Positions 17,375-25,914 of a stretch of 64,000 nt of DNA are shown here, piece by piece. This DNA comes from Aquincola sp. (GTDB taxonomy: Bacteria; Pseudomonadota; Gammaproteobacteria; Burkholderiales; Burkholderiaceae_C): contig JALHQP010000002.1 in the NCBI GenBank assembly GCA_022841885.1, forward strand, positions 1 through 64,000, written 5' to 3'. The notes beneath the pieces are model-generated. The model worked only from the letters and a program-made list of their open reading frames with translations, did no database searches and had not been told where the DNA came from. Made by a program: the position numbers and the translations under genes. Each line of letters opens with the position of its first letter. Within the stretch, counting starts at the first letter, position 1.

Positions 17375-19656
17375 ACAAGCAGGCCGAGCCCTTCCTCGTG
17401 CAGCCTGCAGCGCAGGTCGGCATCGACCGGGCCCACGAGTCGGCCCACCTGCACGTCGCGGGCGAAGCGACCTACATCGACGACATCCGCGAGCTCGACG
17501 GCACGCTGCACGCCGCGCTCGGCCTGTCGCCGCTGGCGCATGGCCGTCTGCTCGCGATCGACGTCGCGCGCCTGCGCGCCGAGCCCGGTGTGGTCGCGGT
17601 GTTCACCGCCGCCGACATCCCCGGCCCCAACGACTGCGCGCCGATCGTCAAGGGCGACGACCCGATCCTCGCGCAAGGCGAGGTGCACTACCTGGGCCAG
17701 CCGATGTTTGCCGTGATCGCGGCCGACCGGCGCGTGGCGCGCCGTGTCGCCGCACGCGCCAAGGACTTCGTCGCGCTCGAGCCGCTGCCGGCCTTGCTGA
17801 CGGCGCGCGACGCGCATGCGGCGCAAAGCTACGTCGTGCCGCCGATGCATCTGGCGCGCGGCGACGCGAACAGCGCCATCGCGAAGTCGCCGCATCGCTT
17901 GAAGGACACGCTGTCGGTCAACGGCCAGGAGCAGTTCTATCTCGAAGGCCAGATCAGCTACGCGATCCCGCTCGAGGACGGACAGATGCTCGTCCACTGC
18001 TCGACGCAGCACCCGACCGAGATGCAGCACCTGGTGGCCCACGCGCTGCAACTCGACGCCAACCAGGTGCAGGTGCAATGCCGGCGCATGGGTGGCGGTT
18101 TCGGCGGCAAGGAATCGCAGTCAGCGCTGCCGGCCTGCGTGGCCGCGTTGGCGGCGCGTGCGCTCAGGCGCCCGGTCAAGCTGCGCCTGGACCGCGACGA
18201 CGACTTCATGGTCACCGGCCGACGCCATGGCTTCGAGTTCGACTTCGAGGTCGGCTACGACGATGCCGGCCGCGTGCTCGGCGTCGAGATCGATCTGATC
18301 GCCAACGCCGGCTTCAGCGCGGACCTGAGCCCGCCGGTGATGACGCGCGCGATCTGCCACTTCGACAACGCCTACTGGCTGCCGCACGTGGCCATGCACG
18401 GCTACTGCGCAAGGACCAACACGCAGAGCAACACCGCCTTCCGCGGCTTCGGCGGGCCGCAGGGCGCGATCGCGATCGAGTTCATCCTCGACAGCATCGC
18501 GCGCCGGCTCGGCAAGGATCCGCTCGACGTGCGCGTCGCCAACTACTACGGCGTCACGACGAATCACGTCACGCCCTACCTGCAGACGGTGGAGGACAAC
18601 ATCCTCGAGCCGCTGACGGCCCGGTTGGTCAAGACCAGCCGCTACCGCGAGCGCCGCGCCGAGATCGCGGCCTTCAATGCAACGAGCCCGGTGCTCAAGC
18701 GCGGGATCGCGTTCACGCCGGTCAAGTTCGGCATCTCGTTCAACGTCAACCACTTCAACCAGGCCGGCGCGCTGGTGCATGTGTACACCGACGGCTCGGT
18801 GCTGGTGAACCACGGCGGCACCGAGATGGGCCAGGGCGTCAACACCAAGGTGGCGCAGGTGGTGGCGCACGAACTGCGCATCCCCTTGGATCGTGTGCGC
18901 TGCACCGCCACCGACACCAGCAAGGTGGCCAACACCAGCGCCACCGCCGCCTCCACCGGCGCCGACCTCAACGGCAAGGCGGCGCAGGACGCGGCGCGCA
19001 AGATCCGCACGCGCCTGGATGCGTTCGCGGCCGAGAAGGGCCTGGCCGACGCGCCGTTCGCGGAGCTGGTCAATGCCGCCTACATGGCGCGGGTACAGCT
19101 CTGGAGCGACGGCTTCTACGCCACGCCGGGCCTGTCCTGGGACCGCGCGACGATGACCGGCAAGCCCTTCTTCTACTTCGCCTACGGTGCCGCGGTCAGC
19201 GAAGTGGTGGTCGACACGCTGACCGGCGAGCACAAGCTGCTGGCGGCCGACCTGCTGCACGACGTGGGCACGAGCCTGAACCCTGCGCTCGACATCGGCC
19301 AGGTCGAAGGGGCCTACATCCAGGGTTACGGCTGGCTGACGATGGAAGAGTTGGTCTGGCATCCGACGTCCGGCGCGCTGCTGACGCATGCGCCGTCGAC
19401 CTACAAGATCCCGACCGCCAACGACATCCCGTCGCAGCGCTTCCGCACCGAACTGTTCGATGCGCCGAACCCGGCCGACACGATCCACCGCAGCAAGGCG
19501 GTGGGCGAGCCGCCGCTGCTGCTGCCGTTCTCGGCGCTGCTCGCGATCCGCGACGCGGTCTCGGCGCTGGGCGGCCACCGCGTCGACCCGCCGCTGCGCG
19601 CACCGGCCACGCCGGAGGCGGTGCTCGACGCGATCGACGCGGTGCGCGCGGCCTAG
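17371..19656 (+). CDS. xdhB: Xanthine dehydrogenase large subunit (molybdopterin-binding)
   Basis: 761 residues. Seen: aldehyde oxidase/xanthine dehydrogenase a/b hammerhead domain at the N-terminus, then the molybdopterin domain with [32 protein letters not shown] and AVGEPPLLL, the last carrying the catalytic glutamate. It oxidises hypoxanthine and xanthine to urate in the cytoplasm. The start overlaps the xdhA stop (ATGA). The usual third gene, xdhC (Moco sulfuration/insertion chaperone), is not next: the following gene is paaY on the opposite strand, with a 4-bp stop-to-stop overlap. Confidence 0.95.
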   Translation: MNKQAEPFLVQPAAQVGIDRAHESAHLHVAGEATYIDDIRELDGTLHAALGLSPLAHGRLLAIDVARLRAEPGVVAVFTAADIPGPNDCAPIVKGDDPILAQGEVHYLGQPMFAVIAADRRVARRVAARAKDFVALEPLPALLTARDAHAAQSYVVPPMHLARGDANSAIAKSPHRLKDTLSVNGQEQFYLEGQISYAIPLEDGQMLVHCSTQHPTEMQHLVAHALQLDANQVQVQCRRMGGGFGGKESQSALPACVAALAARALRRPVKLRLDRDDDFMVTGRRHGFEFDFEVGYDDAGRVLGVEIDLIANAGFSADLSPPVMTRAICHFDNAYWLPHVAMHGYCARTNTQSNTAFRGFGGPQGAIAIEFILDSIARRLGKDPLDVRVANYYGVTTNHVTPYLQTVEDNILEPLTARLVKTSRYRERRAEIAAFNATSPVLKRGIAFTPVKFGISFNVNHFNQAGALVHVYTDGSVLVNHGGTEMGQGVNTKVAQVVAHELRIPLDRVRCTATDTSKVANTSATAASTGADLNGKAAQDAARKIRTRLDAFAAEKGLADAPFAELVNAAYMARVQLWSDGFYATPGLSWDRATMTGKPFFYFAYGAAVSEVVVDTLTGEHKLLAADLLHDVGTSLNPALDIGQVEGAYIQGYGWLTMEELVWHPTSGALLTHAPSTYKIPTANDIPSQRFRTELFDAPNPADTIHRSKAVGEPPLLLPFSALLAIRDAVSALGGHRVDPPLRAPATPEAVLDAIDAVRAA

Positions 19657-20279
19657 GGCTTCGCGACTGCCGTCTTCGTCGCCACCAGTGGCTTGACGTC
19701 GGTGCCGCAGTCGGCCGCCGTGAGGCGCGGCCGGTTGCGATCCGCCGCCGTCAGCGGCGCCGCCTCGGTCAGCGAAGCGTGGCAACGACCGACCAGGTGC
19801 TGGTAGGTCAACGTGCCTTCGTGCTTCCAGGCGATCTCCTGCTCGGTCAGTTCGCGGATGACCTTGCCCGGCACGCCGGCCACCAGCATGCGCGGCGGCA
19901 CCTTGAGCCCGGCGCGCACGAACGCGCTCGCGGCCACGATGGCCTGCTCACCGATCTCGGCCTCGTCCATCACCACCGCGTTCATGCCCACCAGCGCGCC
20001 GCGCCGCACCACGCAGCCGTGCAGCACGGCGCCGTGGCCGATGTGGCCGTCGGCCTCGACCACGGTGTCGCTGCCGGGAAAGCCGTGCAGCGTGCAGTTG
20101 TCCTGCACGTTGGCGCCGGCTTCGATGACCAGGCGCCCGAAGTCGCCGCGCAGGCTGGCGCAGGGACCGACGTAGGCGCCGGGGCCGATCCACACGTCGC
20201 CGATCAGCACCGCCTGCGGGTGCACATGGGCGCTCGGGTCCACGACAGGCGTGAGGCCGTCGATCGCGTAGCAGGGCAT
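19653..20279 (-). CDS. paaY: PaaY-type hexapeptide thioesterase / gamma-carbonic-anhydrase fold
   Basis: 208 residues from the ATG at 20279. Seen: a left-handed beta-helix made of hexapeptide repeats ([42 protein letters not shown]) with the histidines that bind metal in the gamma-carbonic anhydrase fold. PaaY is known to hydrolyse dead-end CoA esters such as 2-hydroxycyclohepta-1,4,6-triene-1-formyl-CoA formed in phenylacetate catabolism. It diverges from paaG across a perfect 22-bp palindrome, so both probably share the PaaR operator. The C-terminal 30 residues after TAADRNRP look low-complexity. Confidence 0.88.
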   Translation of the reverse strand: MPCYAIDGLTPVVDPSAHVHPQAVLIGDVWIGPGAYVGPCASLRGDFGRLVIEAGANVQDNCTLHGFPGSDTVVEADGHIGHGAVLHGCVVRRGALVGMNAVVMDEAEIGEQAIVAASAFVRAGLKVPPRMLVAGVPGKVIRELTEQEIAWKHEGTLTYQHLVGRCHASLTEAAPLTAADRNRPRLTAADCGTDVKPLVATKTAVAKP

Positions 20280-20320
20280 GGGGTGGTTCCGGATGGGGGA
20301 GGCGGGCGCCGCATCGTATG

Positions 20321-20342
20321 ATTGACCGACCGGTCGGTCAAT
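20321..20342. promoter_or_regulatory. Probable PaaR (TetR) operator
   Basis: Seen: a perfect 22-bp palindrome whose inner 20 bp read TTGACCGACCGGTCGGTCAA, flanked by A and T. It lies 41 bp upstream of paaY and immediately upstream of paaG. TetR-family repressors bind such uninterrupted palindromes, and ACCGACCGGTCGGT-type sites are typical of TetR proteins, including PaaR of betaproteobacteria. The tetR gene at 27023 ends the same gene cluster. I saw no second copy in the window. Confidence 0.75.
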
Positions 20343-20354
20343 GAATGGATGCCC

Positions 20355-21161
20355 ATGACCCAGGACACCGAATCTCCCTCGCTGCGGGTGGACACGCAGG
20401 GCGCCGTGCGCGTGCTGATGCTCAACCGCCCGGCCGCGCTCAACAGCTTCACCGCCGAGATGCACGGCCGCCTGCGCAGCGCGCTCGACGCCGCCGCAGG
20501 CGACGCGGCGGTGCGCGCGGTGGTCGTCACCGGCGCGGGCCGGGCCTTCTGCGCCGGGCAGGACCTGAACGACCCGGCGATGGCCGCGGTGGGCGACGCG
20601 GCGCCCGACGTCGGTGCCGTGGTCGAACAGCTGTACAAGCCGCTCGCGCTGCGCGTGCGCACGATGCCGGTGCCAGTGATCGCCGCGGTCAACGGCGTCG
20701 CCGCCGGCGCCGGCGCCAACTTCGCCTTCGGCTGCGACTTCGTGATCGCCGCGCGCTCTGCCAGCTTCATCCAGGCCTTCTCGAAGATCGCGCTGATCCC
20801 CGACTGCGGCGGCACCTGGCTGCTGCCGCGCCTGGTCGGGCGCGCGCGCGCGCTCGGCCTGGCGATGAGCGGCGACAAGCTGCCGGCCGAGGAGGCGCAG
20901 CGCATCGGCTTGATCTGGCAATGCGTCGACGACGCGGCGCTGATGGACAGCGCACTCGCGCTCGCGACCCGCCTGGCCGCGCTGCCCAGCCGCGCGCTGG
21001 CCGAGACGCGCCACGCGATCGACGACGCGATCGGCCTGGACTACGCCGCCGCACTGTCGATGGAAGCGCAGCGCCAGGGCCAGCTCGGCCGCGCGCATGA
21101 CGCGCGCGAGGGCATCGCGGCCTTCAAGGACAAGCGCGCACCGCGTTTCACGGACCGATGA
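20355..21161 (+). CDS. paaG: Ring-1,2-epoxyphenylacetyl-CoA isomerase
   Basis: 268 residues, crotonase fold. Seen: the N-terminal [15 protein letters not shown] strand, the CoA-pocket segment [10 protein letters not shown] with [18 protein letters not shown] forming the oxyanion hole, and [14 protein letters not shown]. PaaG converts the ring-1,2-epoxide of phenylacetyl-CoA to oxepin-CoA. In-frame ATGs lie at 20349 and 20355; neither has a strong ribosome site and 20355 is taken for its closer GGA. The operator palindrome ends 12 bp before this start. It overlaps paaI by 4 bp (ATGA). Confidence 0.9.
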   Translation: MTQDTESPSLRVDTQGAVRVLMLNRPAALNSFTAEMHGRLRSALDAAAGDAAVRAVVVTGAGRAFCAGQDLNDPAMAAVGDAAPDVGAVVEQLYKPLALRVRTMPVPVIAAVNGVAAGAGANFAFGCDFVIAARSASFIQAFSKIALIPDCGGTWLLPRLVGRARALGLAMSGDKLPAEEAQRIGLIWQCVDDAALMDSALALATRLAALPSRALAETRHAIDDAIGLDYAAALSMEAQRQGQLGRAHDAREGIAAFKDKRAPRFTDR

Positions 21162-21619
21162 GCATGGACGCGCAGCGAATCGCCGAGGCCACACGCGACG
21201 CGATGTGGCGCAACGACCGGGCGTCGAAGGCGCTCGGCATGCAGGTGCTGGCGGTCGGCCCGGGCACGGCCACGCTGACGATGACGGTGCGCGAGGACAT
21301 GCTCAACGGCCACGACCTGTGCCACGGCGGCCTGGTCGCCACGCTGGCCGACAGCGCCTTCGCGTTCGCCTGCAACGCCTACAACGAGGTGACGGTGGCC
21401 TCGGGCTTCGACGTCAACCTGGTGGCCGGCGCCCGTGGCGGCGAGGTGCTGACGGCCAGCGCGCGCGAGGTCAACAAGTCCGGCCGCACGGGGGTCTACG
21501 ACATCACGGTGAGCAACCAGCGCGGCGAGACGGTGGCGGCCTTCCGCGGCCGTTCGTACACGATGAAGGGCAAGGCCGTGGTCGAGGGGCTGCCGGTGGG
21601 CAAACTGGCGCGGAGTTGA
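21158..21619 (+). CDS. paaI: Phenylacetyl-CoA pathway hotdog thioesterase
   Basis: 153 residues, hotdog fold. Seen: the PaaI motif [21 protein letters not shown], where the family's catalytic Asp and CoA-binding residues lie, and [14 protein letters not shown]. PaaI hydrolyses hydroxylated phenylacetyl-CoA side products and recycles CoA. The start overlaps the paaG stop (ATGA). A 324-bp spacer with strong hairpins separates it from paaK, so transcription may be attenuated here. Confidence 0.92.
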   Translation: MSMDAQRIAEATRDAMWRNDRASKALGMQVLAVGPGTATLTMTVREDMLNGHDLCHGGLVATLADSAFAFACNAYNEVTVASGFDVNLVAGARGGEVLTASAREVNKSGRTGVYDITVSNQRGETVAAFRGRSYTMKGKAVVEGLPVGKLARS

Positions 21620-21943
21620 CGTGGTGGCGGTTCTCTCCTCCTTCGAAAGCTGCTGCGGCAGGGCGACGGCGGTACCTGCGTTCTCCGGCCCACCTCGCGG
21701 GCGGCCACCGAGGCACGCGGGGCGTGACCTCGTCAACAACGTCTTCATGATGCAAGCGCCTGGGCGACCGCGAATGGGGCCTGCGCCCGCAGGCACCGCC
21801 GCCGCCCTGCAACCACCGACAGTGGCACGCACGTTCGCATGCCGATCGGGTGGCAGGGCGGGGGGGGCGGGTTCGCGGGCCCGCGCCCCCTGCCGCGCTG
21901 AACACGCGCAGGCCGCACGCCGCACCACAGCGGAGTCACAGAC
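21620..21943 (+). other. 324-bp non-coding spacer with GC-rich hairpins (paaI-paaK)
   Basis: No convincing gene. Seen: a 7-bp stem GCCTGCG/CGCAGGC with 2-nt loop (21779-21794) and a larger hairpin from 21852 to 21894 with outer arms GGCAGGG/CCCTGCC around a run of eight G and the 12-bp palindrome CGCGGGCCCGCG (21874-21885). The frame at 21621-21953 is Arg/Ala/Pro-rich without a ribosome site and is not credible. The spacer may hold a terminator or attenuator and a separate paaK promoter. I saw no PaaR-like palindrome in it. Confidence 0.5.
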
Positions 21944-23251
21944 ATGCCAGTGAAGCAACCCGCCCCCGGCGACCTGGAGCCGATCGAGCGCGCGGGCCGC
22001 GACGAGTTGCAGGCCCTGCAGTTGCAGCGCCTGCAGTGGACGCTGAAGCACGCCTACGACAACGTGCCGCACTACCAGCGCGCATTCGATGCGCATGGCG
22101 TGCATCCGTCGGACTGCAAGTCGCTCGCCGACATCGCCAGATTCCCACTCACGGCCAAGGCCGACCTGCGTGCCCACTACCCGTTCGGCATGTTCGCGGT
22201 GCCGCTCGAGCAGGTGGTGCGCGTGCATGCCTCGTCGGGCACCACCGGCAAGCCCACGGTGGTGGGCTACACGAGGGGCGACATCGATCGCTGGGCGGAT
22301 CTCGTCGCGCGCTCGATCCGCGCCTCGGGCGGGCGGCCGGGCGACATCGTGCATGTCGCCTACGGCTACGGCCTGTTCACCGGTGGCCTGGGCGCGCACT
22401 ACGGCGCCGAGCGGCTGGGCTGCACCGTGGTGCCGATGTCCGGTGGTCAGACCGAGAAGCAGGTGCAGCTGATCCGCGACTTCGAGCCCGACATCATCAT
22501 GGTCACGCCGAGCTACATGCAGGTGATCATCGAGGAGTTCGAGCGCCAGGGCGTGGACCCGCGCACGATGAGCGTCAAGGTCGGCATCTTCGGCGCCGAA
22601 CCCTGGACCGAGGCGATGCGCCACGACATCGAGGTGCGCGCCGCCATCGACGCGGTGGACATCTACGGCCTGTCCGAGGTGATGGGGCCGGGCGTGGCCA
22701 ACGAGTGCATCGAGTCCAAGGACGGCCCGGTGATCTGGGAGGACCACTTCTACCCCGAGATCATCGACCCCGAAACCGGTGCGGTGCTGCCCGAGGGCAG
22801 CGAGGGCGAGCTGGTCTTCACCACGCTGACCAAGGAAGCGCTGCCGGTGGTGCGCTACCGCACGCGCGACCTGACGCGCCTGCTGCCGCCCACTGCGCGC
22901 TCGATGAGGCGCATGGGCAAGATCGTCGGCCGCAGCGACGACATGCTGATCATCCGCGGCGTCAACGTCTTTCCCACGCAAGTGGAGGAGCTGGTGATCC
23001 AGCATGGCCAGCTCTCGGGCCAGTACCAGCTGGTGATCACGCGCCAGGGGGCGCTCGACGAGCTGCAGGTGCTGTGCGAGCTGCTGCCCGCGCATGCCGG
23101 CGCCGACCGCGCCGCGGTGTCGACCGCGCTGCGCGAGCGCATCAAGACCCTGATCGGCGTCAGCGCCACGGTGAGCGTCGGCGCACCGGAATCGATCGAG
23201 CGCACCCTCGTGGGCAAGGCGCGCCGCGTCATCGACAAACGTCCGAAGTAA
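21944..23251 (+). CDS. paaK: Phenylacetate-CoA ligase
   Basis: 435 residues, ANL adenylate-forming family. Seen: phosphate-binding loop SSGTTGKPT near residue 98, [11 protein letters not shown], the [11 protein letters not shown] hinge-region Asp and the C-terminal [16 protein letters not shown] segment. The enzyme makes phenylacetyl-CoA from phenylacetate, ATP and CoA, the first step of the pathway. It is followed 10 bp later by paaA behind an AAGGAG site. The family's usual length is about 430-440, so this start fits. Confidence 0.95.
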   Translation: MPVKQPAPGDLEPIERAGRDELQALQLQRLQWTLKHAYDNVPHYQRAFDAHGVHPSDCKSLADIARFPLTAKADLRAHYPFGMFAVPLEQVVRVHASSGTTGKPTVVGYTRGDIDRWADLVARSIRASGGRPGDIVHVAYGYGLFTGGLGAHYGAERLGCTVVPMSGGQTEKQVQLIRDFEPDIIMVTPSYMQVIIEEFERQGVDPRTMSVKVGIFGAEPWTEAMRHDIEVRAAIDAVDIYGLSEVMGPGVANECIESKDGPVIWEDHFYPEIIDPETGAVLPEGSEGELVFTTLTKEALPVVRYRTRDLTRLLPPTARSMRRMGKIVGRSDDMLIIRGVNVFPTQVEELVIQHGQLSGQYQLVITRQGALDELQVLCELLPAHAGADRAAVSTALRERIKTLIGVSATVSVGAPESIERTLVGKARRVIDKRPK

Positions 23252-23261
23252 GGAGCGCCGC

Positions 23262-24251
23262 ATGTACACGCAGGCAATGGATACCGCACCGAAGGAAGAG
23301 CGCTCGGCGCTCGAGGATGCCGCGTTGCAGCAGCGCTTCGACGCACGCATCGACGCCGGCGAGTTCATCGAGGCCAAGGACTGGATGCCCGAGCACTACC
23401 GCAAGACGCTGGTGCGTCAGATCAGCCAGCATGCGCACTCGGAGATCGTCGGCATGCTGCCCGAGGGCAACTGGATCACGCGCGCGCCGACCTTGAAGCG
23501 CAAGGCGATCCTGCTGGCCAAGGTGCAGGACGAGGGCGGACACGGGCTGTACCTCTACGCCGCGGCCGAAACGCTGGGCACGAGCCGCGACCAGATGATC
23601 GACGCGCTGCACAGCGGCAAGGCCAAGTACAGCTCGATCTTCAACTACCCGACGCTGACCTGGGCCGACGTCGGCGTGATCGGCTGGCTGGTCGACGGCG
23701 CGGCGATCATGAACCAGGTGCCGCTGTGCCGCTGCTCCTACGCACCCTATGCGCGCGCGATGGTGCGCGTGTGCCGCGAGGAGAGCTTCCACCAGCGCCA
23801 GGGCTATGACGCGCTGCTGACGATGATGACCCAGGGCACGGCCGCGCAGCGCGCGATGGTGCAGGACGCGGTGGACCGCTGGTGGTGGCCGAGCCTGATG
23901 ATGTTCGGCCCGCCCGACGCCGAGAGCCCGAACAGCGCGCAGTCGATGCGCTGGGGCATCAAGCGCATCAGCAACGACGAGCTGCGCCAGAAGTTCGTCG
24001 ATGCCTGCGTCGACCAGGCCAAGGTGCTCGGCGTCACGCTGCCCGACCCCGCGCTGAAGTGGAACGAGGCGCGCGGCAGCCACGACTTCGGCGCCATCGA
24101 CTGGGACGAGTTCTGGCGCGTCGTCGGCGGCGACGGCCCCTGCAACTGCGAGCGCCTGGCCGCGCGCGTGGCGGCCTGGGAAGACGGCGCCTGGGTGCGC
24201 GAGGCGGCGCTGGTGCATGAGCGCAAGCGGTCCCTCAAGGAGGCAGCATGA
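23262..24251 (+). CDS. paaA: Phenylacetyl-CoA 1,2-epoxidase catalytic subunit A
   Basis: 329 residues, ferritin-like di-iron oxygenase fold. Seen: carboxylate and histidine ligands in [17 protein letters not shown] and [12 protein letters not shown], and the conserved [24 protein letters not shown] segment. With PaaC it forms the epoxidase core that adds one oxygen atom to the ring of phenylacetyl-CoA. AAGGAG lies 8 bp before the ATG. It overlaps paaB (ATGA). Confidence 0.96.
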   Translation: MYTQAMDTAPKEERSALEDAALQQRFDARIDAGEFIEAKDWMPEHYRKTLVRQISQHAHSEIVGMLPEGNWITRAPTLKRKAILLAKVQDEGGHGLYLYAAAETLGTSRDQMIDALHSGKAKYSSIFNYPTLTWADVGVIGWLVDGAAIMNQVPLCRCSYAPYARAMVRVCREESFHQRQGYDALLTMMTQGTAAQRAMVQDAVDRWWWPSLMMFGPPDAESPNSAQSMRWGIKRISNDELRQKFVDACVDQAKVLGVTLPDPALKWNEARGSHDFGAIDWDEFWRVVGGDGPCNCERLAARVAAWEDGAWVREAALVHERKRSLKEAA

Positions 24252-24541
24252 ACCGCACGAACACCGAGTGGCCGCTGTGGGAAGTCTTCGTCCGCAGCAA
24301 GGCGGGCCTGGACCACAAGCACTGCGGCAGCCTGCACGCCCCCGACGCCAAGGCCGCGATCCAGCTCGCGCGCGACGTGTACACGCGGCGCCAGGAAGGC
24401 ACCAGCCTGTGGGTCGTGCGCAGCGACCAGATCGTCGCCAGCGACCCGGGCGACAAGGACATGTACTTCGACCCGATGGCCGACAAGGTCTACCGCCATC
24501 CCACCTTCTACGAGTTGCCCGAGTCGGTCAATCACATGTAG
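24248..24541 (+). CDS. paaB: Phenylacetyl-CoA epoxidase subunit B
   Basis: 97 residues, the usual size. Seen: [24 protein letters not shown] and [23 protein letters not shown], both diagnostic of PaaB, the bridging subunit needed for electron transfer and stability of the PaaACB core. It overlaps paaA by 4 bp and ends 2 bp before the paaC ATG. Confidence 0.95.
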   Translation: MNRTNTEWPLWEVFVRSKAGLDHKHCGSLHAPDAKAAIQLARDVYTRRQEGTSLWVVRSDQIVASDPGDKDMYFDPMADKVYRHPTFYELPESVNHM

Positions 24542-24543
24542 TC

Positions 24544-25347
24544 ATGACGGCCCCCACGCTCACTTCGTTCGCTGCCCCCCAAGGGGGCGCGCAAGGCCCT
24601 TCGGGCGGCCGGGCGGGCCTTGCGACCCGCGAGACCTACGTTCTACGCCTGGCCGACACCTGCCTGATCTGGTCGCACCGCCTGTCGGAGTGGTGCGGCC
24701 ACGCGCCGGTGCTGGAGGAGGACATCGCGCTGGCCAATCACGCGCTCGACCTGCTGGGTCAGGCGCGCGCGCTGCTCTCGCGGGTCGGCGACGAAGACCA
24801 GCTCGCTTACCTGCGCGACGAGCGCGAGTTCGTCAACGTCACACTGGCCGAGTTGCCCCGTGGAGACTTCGCCTTCACGGTGCTGCGCAACTTCCTGCTG
24901 TCGTCGTGGGCGCTGCTGATGTGGCAGCACCTGGCCGCGTCGCGCGACGCGGCGCTCGCGGCCGTGGCCGGCAAGGCGGTCAAGGAGGCGCGCTACCACC
25001 GCGAGCATGCCGCCGACTGGGTGGTGCGCCTGGGCGATGGCACCGAAGAGTCGTCGCAACGCATGCGGACCGCGCTCGAGCGCGCCTGGCCGTACACCAA
25101 CGAGCTGTTCGATGCGGACGAGGTGGACCGCATGGCCGCCGAGTCGGGCCTCGGCCCGGCCTGGAGTGCGCTGCGCGAAGCCTGGCTCGCCGATGTCGAG
25201 GCGGTGCTGGCCGAGGCCACGTTGGCGCTGCCGCCGAAGAGCGGATTCCGCAGCGACGGCAAGCGCGGCCGCCACAGCGAGCACATGGGCCGCCTGCTGG
25301 CCGAGATGCAGGTGCTGCAGCGCGCCTACCCCGGAGGCGTGTGGTGA
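24544..25347 (+). CDS. paaC: Phenylacetyl-CoA epoxidase structural subunit C, with repeat-encoded N-terminal extension
   Basis: 267 residues from the ATG at 24544. Seen: the PaaC core begins at ETYVLRLADTCLIWSHRLSEWCGHAP and runs to HMGRLLAEMQVLQRAYPG, matching the ferritin-like but non-catalytic partner of PaaA. The first 27 or so residues (APTLTSFAAPQGG and PSGGRAG) are encoded by a 75-bp hairpin repeat and are absent from the E. coli protein as I recall it, which starts directly with AYTLRLGDNCL. No alternative ATG, GTG or TTG lies in frame between the repeat and the core, so the repeat must be translated. It overlaps paaD by 4 bp. Confidence 0.92.
   Translation: MTAPTLTSFAAPQGGAQGPSGGRAGLATRETYVLRLADTCLIWSHRLSEWCGHAPVLEEDIALANHALDLLGQARALLSRVGDEDQLAYLRDEREFVNVTLAELPRGDFAFTVLRNFLLSSWALLMWQHLAASRDAALAAVAGKAVKEARYHREHAADWVVRLGDGTEESSQRMRTALERAWPYTNELFDADEVDRMAAESGLGPAWSALREAWLADVEAVLAEATLALPPKSGFRSDGKRGRHSEHMGRLLAEMQVLQRAYPGGVW
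24550..24624. repeat. 75-bp dispersed hairpin repeat, copy 1 (inside paaC 5' end)
   Basis: Seen: starts GCCCCCACGCTCACTTCGTT, then a GCCCCC/GGGGGC hairpin (24574-24588), then a second hairpin with 10-bp arms CGCAAGGCCC (24590-24599) and GGGCCTTGCG (24615-24624) around the 15-nt loop TTCGGGCGGCCGGGC. Copy 2 at 25840 has the identical loop but different, still complementary arms. This resembles the REP-like palindromic repeats scattered through Burkholderiales genomes. Confidence 0.85.
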
Positions 25348-25838
25348 GCGACCTGAGCACGCCGTCGCGCACCGGTGCCGCCTGGCGCGCGCTCGCGGCC
25401 GTGCCGGACCCCGAGCTGCCGGCGCTGTCGGTGCTCGACCTGGGCATCGTGCGCGCTGTGGCCGAGCTCGACGACGGCACGCTCGAGGTGACGCTGACGC
25501 CCACCTACAGCGGCTGCCCGGCCACCGAGGTGATCGAGGCCTCGGTGCTCGCGGCGCTGGCGCCGATCGGCCCGGCGCGCGCGCGCACGCAGCTCGCGCC
25601 GGCCTGGACCACCGACTGGATCAGCGACGAGGGACAGCGCAAGCTGCGCGCGTACGGCATCGCGCCGCCGGGCCGCTGTGCCGACGCGACCCCGATCCGC
25701 ATCGTGCGCCGCATCGCCTGTCCGCGCTGCGGCAGCATGCACACCGAGCGCCTGTCGGCTTTCGGTGCGACGGCCTGCAAGTCGCTGCATCGCTGCCTCG
25801 ACTGCCGCGAGCCTTTCGAGTACTTCAAACCGATATGA
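25344..25838 (+). CDS. paaD: Phenylacetyl-CoA epoxidase assembly protein D
   Basis: 164 residues from a GTG at 25344 that has GGAGG 6 bp upstream and overlaps the paaC stop (GTGA). Seen: an N-terminal MIP18/DUF59 domain (VPDPELPALSVLDLGIVR, then TPTYSGCPATEVIE) and a C-terminal zinc-ribbon-like tail with CPRCGS and a later CLDC pair. PaaD is thought to help mature the iron cofactor of PaaE or the epoxidase. It is followed by the second hairpin repeat, then paaE. Confidence 0.93.
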   Translation: MSDLSTPSRTGAAWRALAAVPDPELPALSVLDLGIVRAVAELDDGTLEVTLTPTYSGCPATEVIEASVLAALAPIGPARARTQLAPAWTTDWISDEGQRKLRAYGIAPPGRCADATPIRIVRRIACPRCGSMHTERLSAFGATACKSLHRCLDCREPFEYFKPI

Positions 25839-25839
25839 A

Positions 25840-25914
25840 GCCCCCACGCTCACTTCGCTCGCTGCCCCCCGAGGGGGCGCATGGCGCCCTTCGGGCGGCC
25901 GGGCGGGCGCCATG
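25840..25914. repeat. 75-bp dispersed hairpin repeat, copy 2 (paaD-paaE, includes the paaE start codon)
   Basis: Seen: same start, same first hairpin and same 15-nt loop TTCGGGCGGCCGGGC as copy 1, but with arms CATGGCGCCC (25880-25889) and GGGCGCCATG (25905-25914). The right arm contains the paaE ATG at 25912. Arms differ from copy 1 yet remain perfectly complementary, showing compensatory change or independent arm capture. Confidence 0.85.

Noticed and set aside
21621-21953. 110-codon frame in the paaI-paaK spacer
   Set aside because: No ribosome site, low-complexity Arg/Ala/Pro product, overlaps hairpins.
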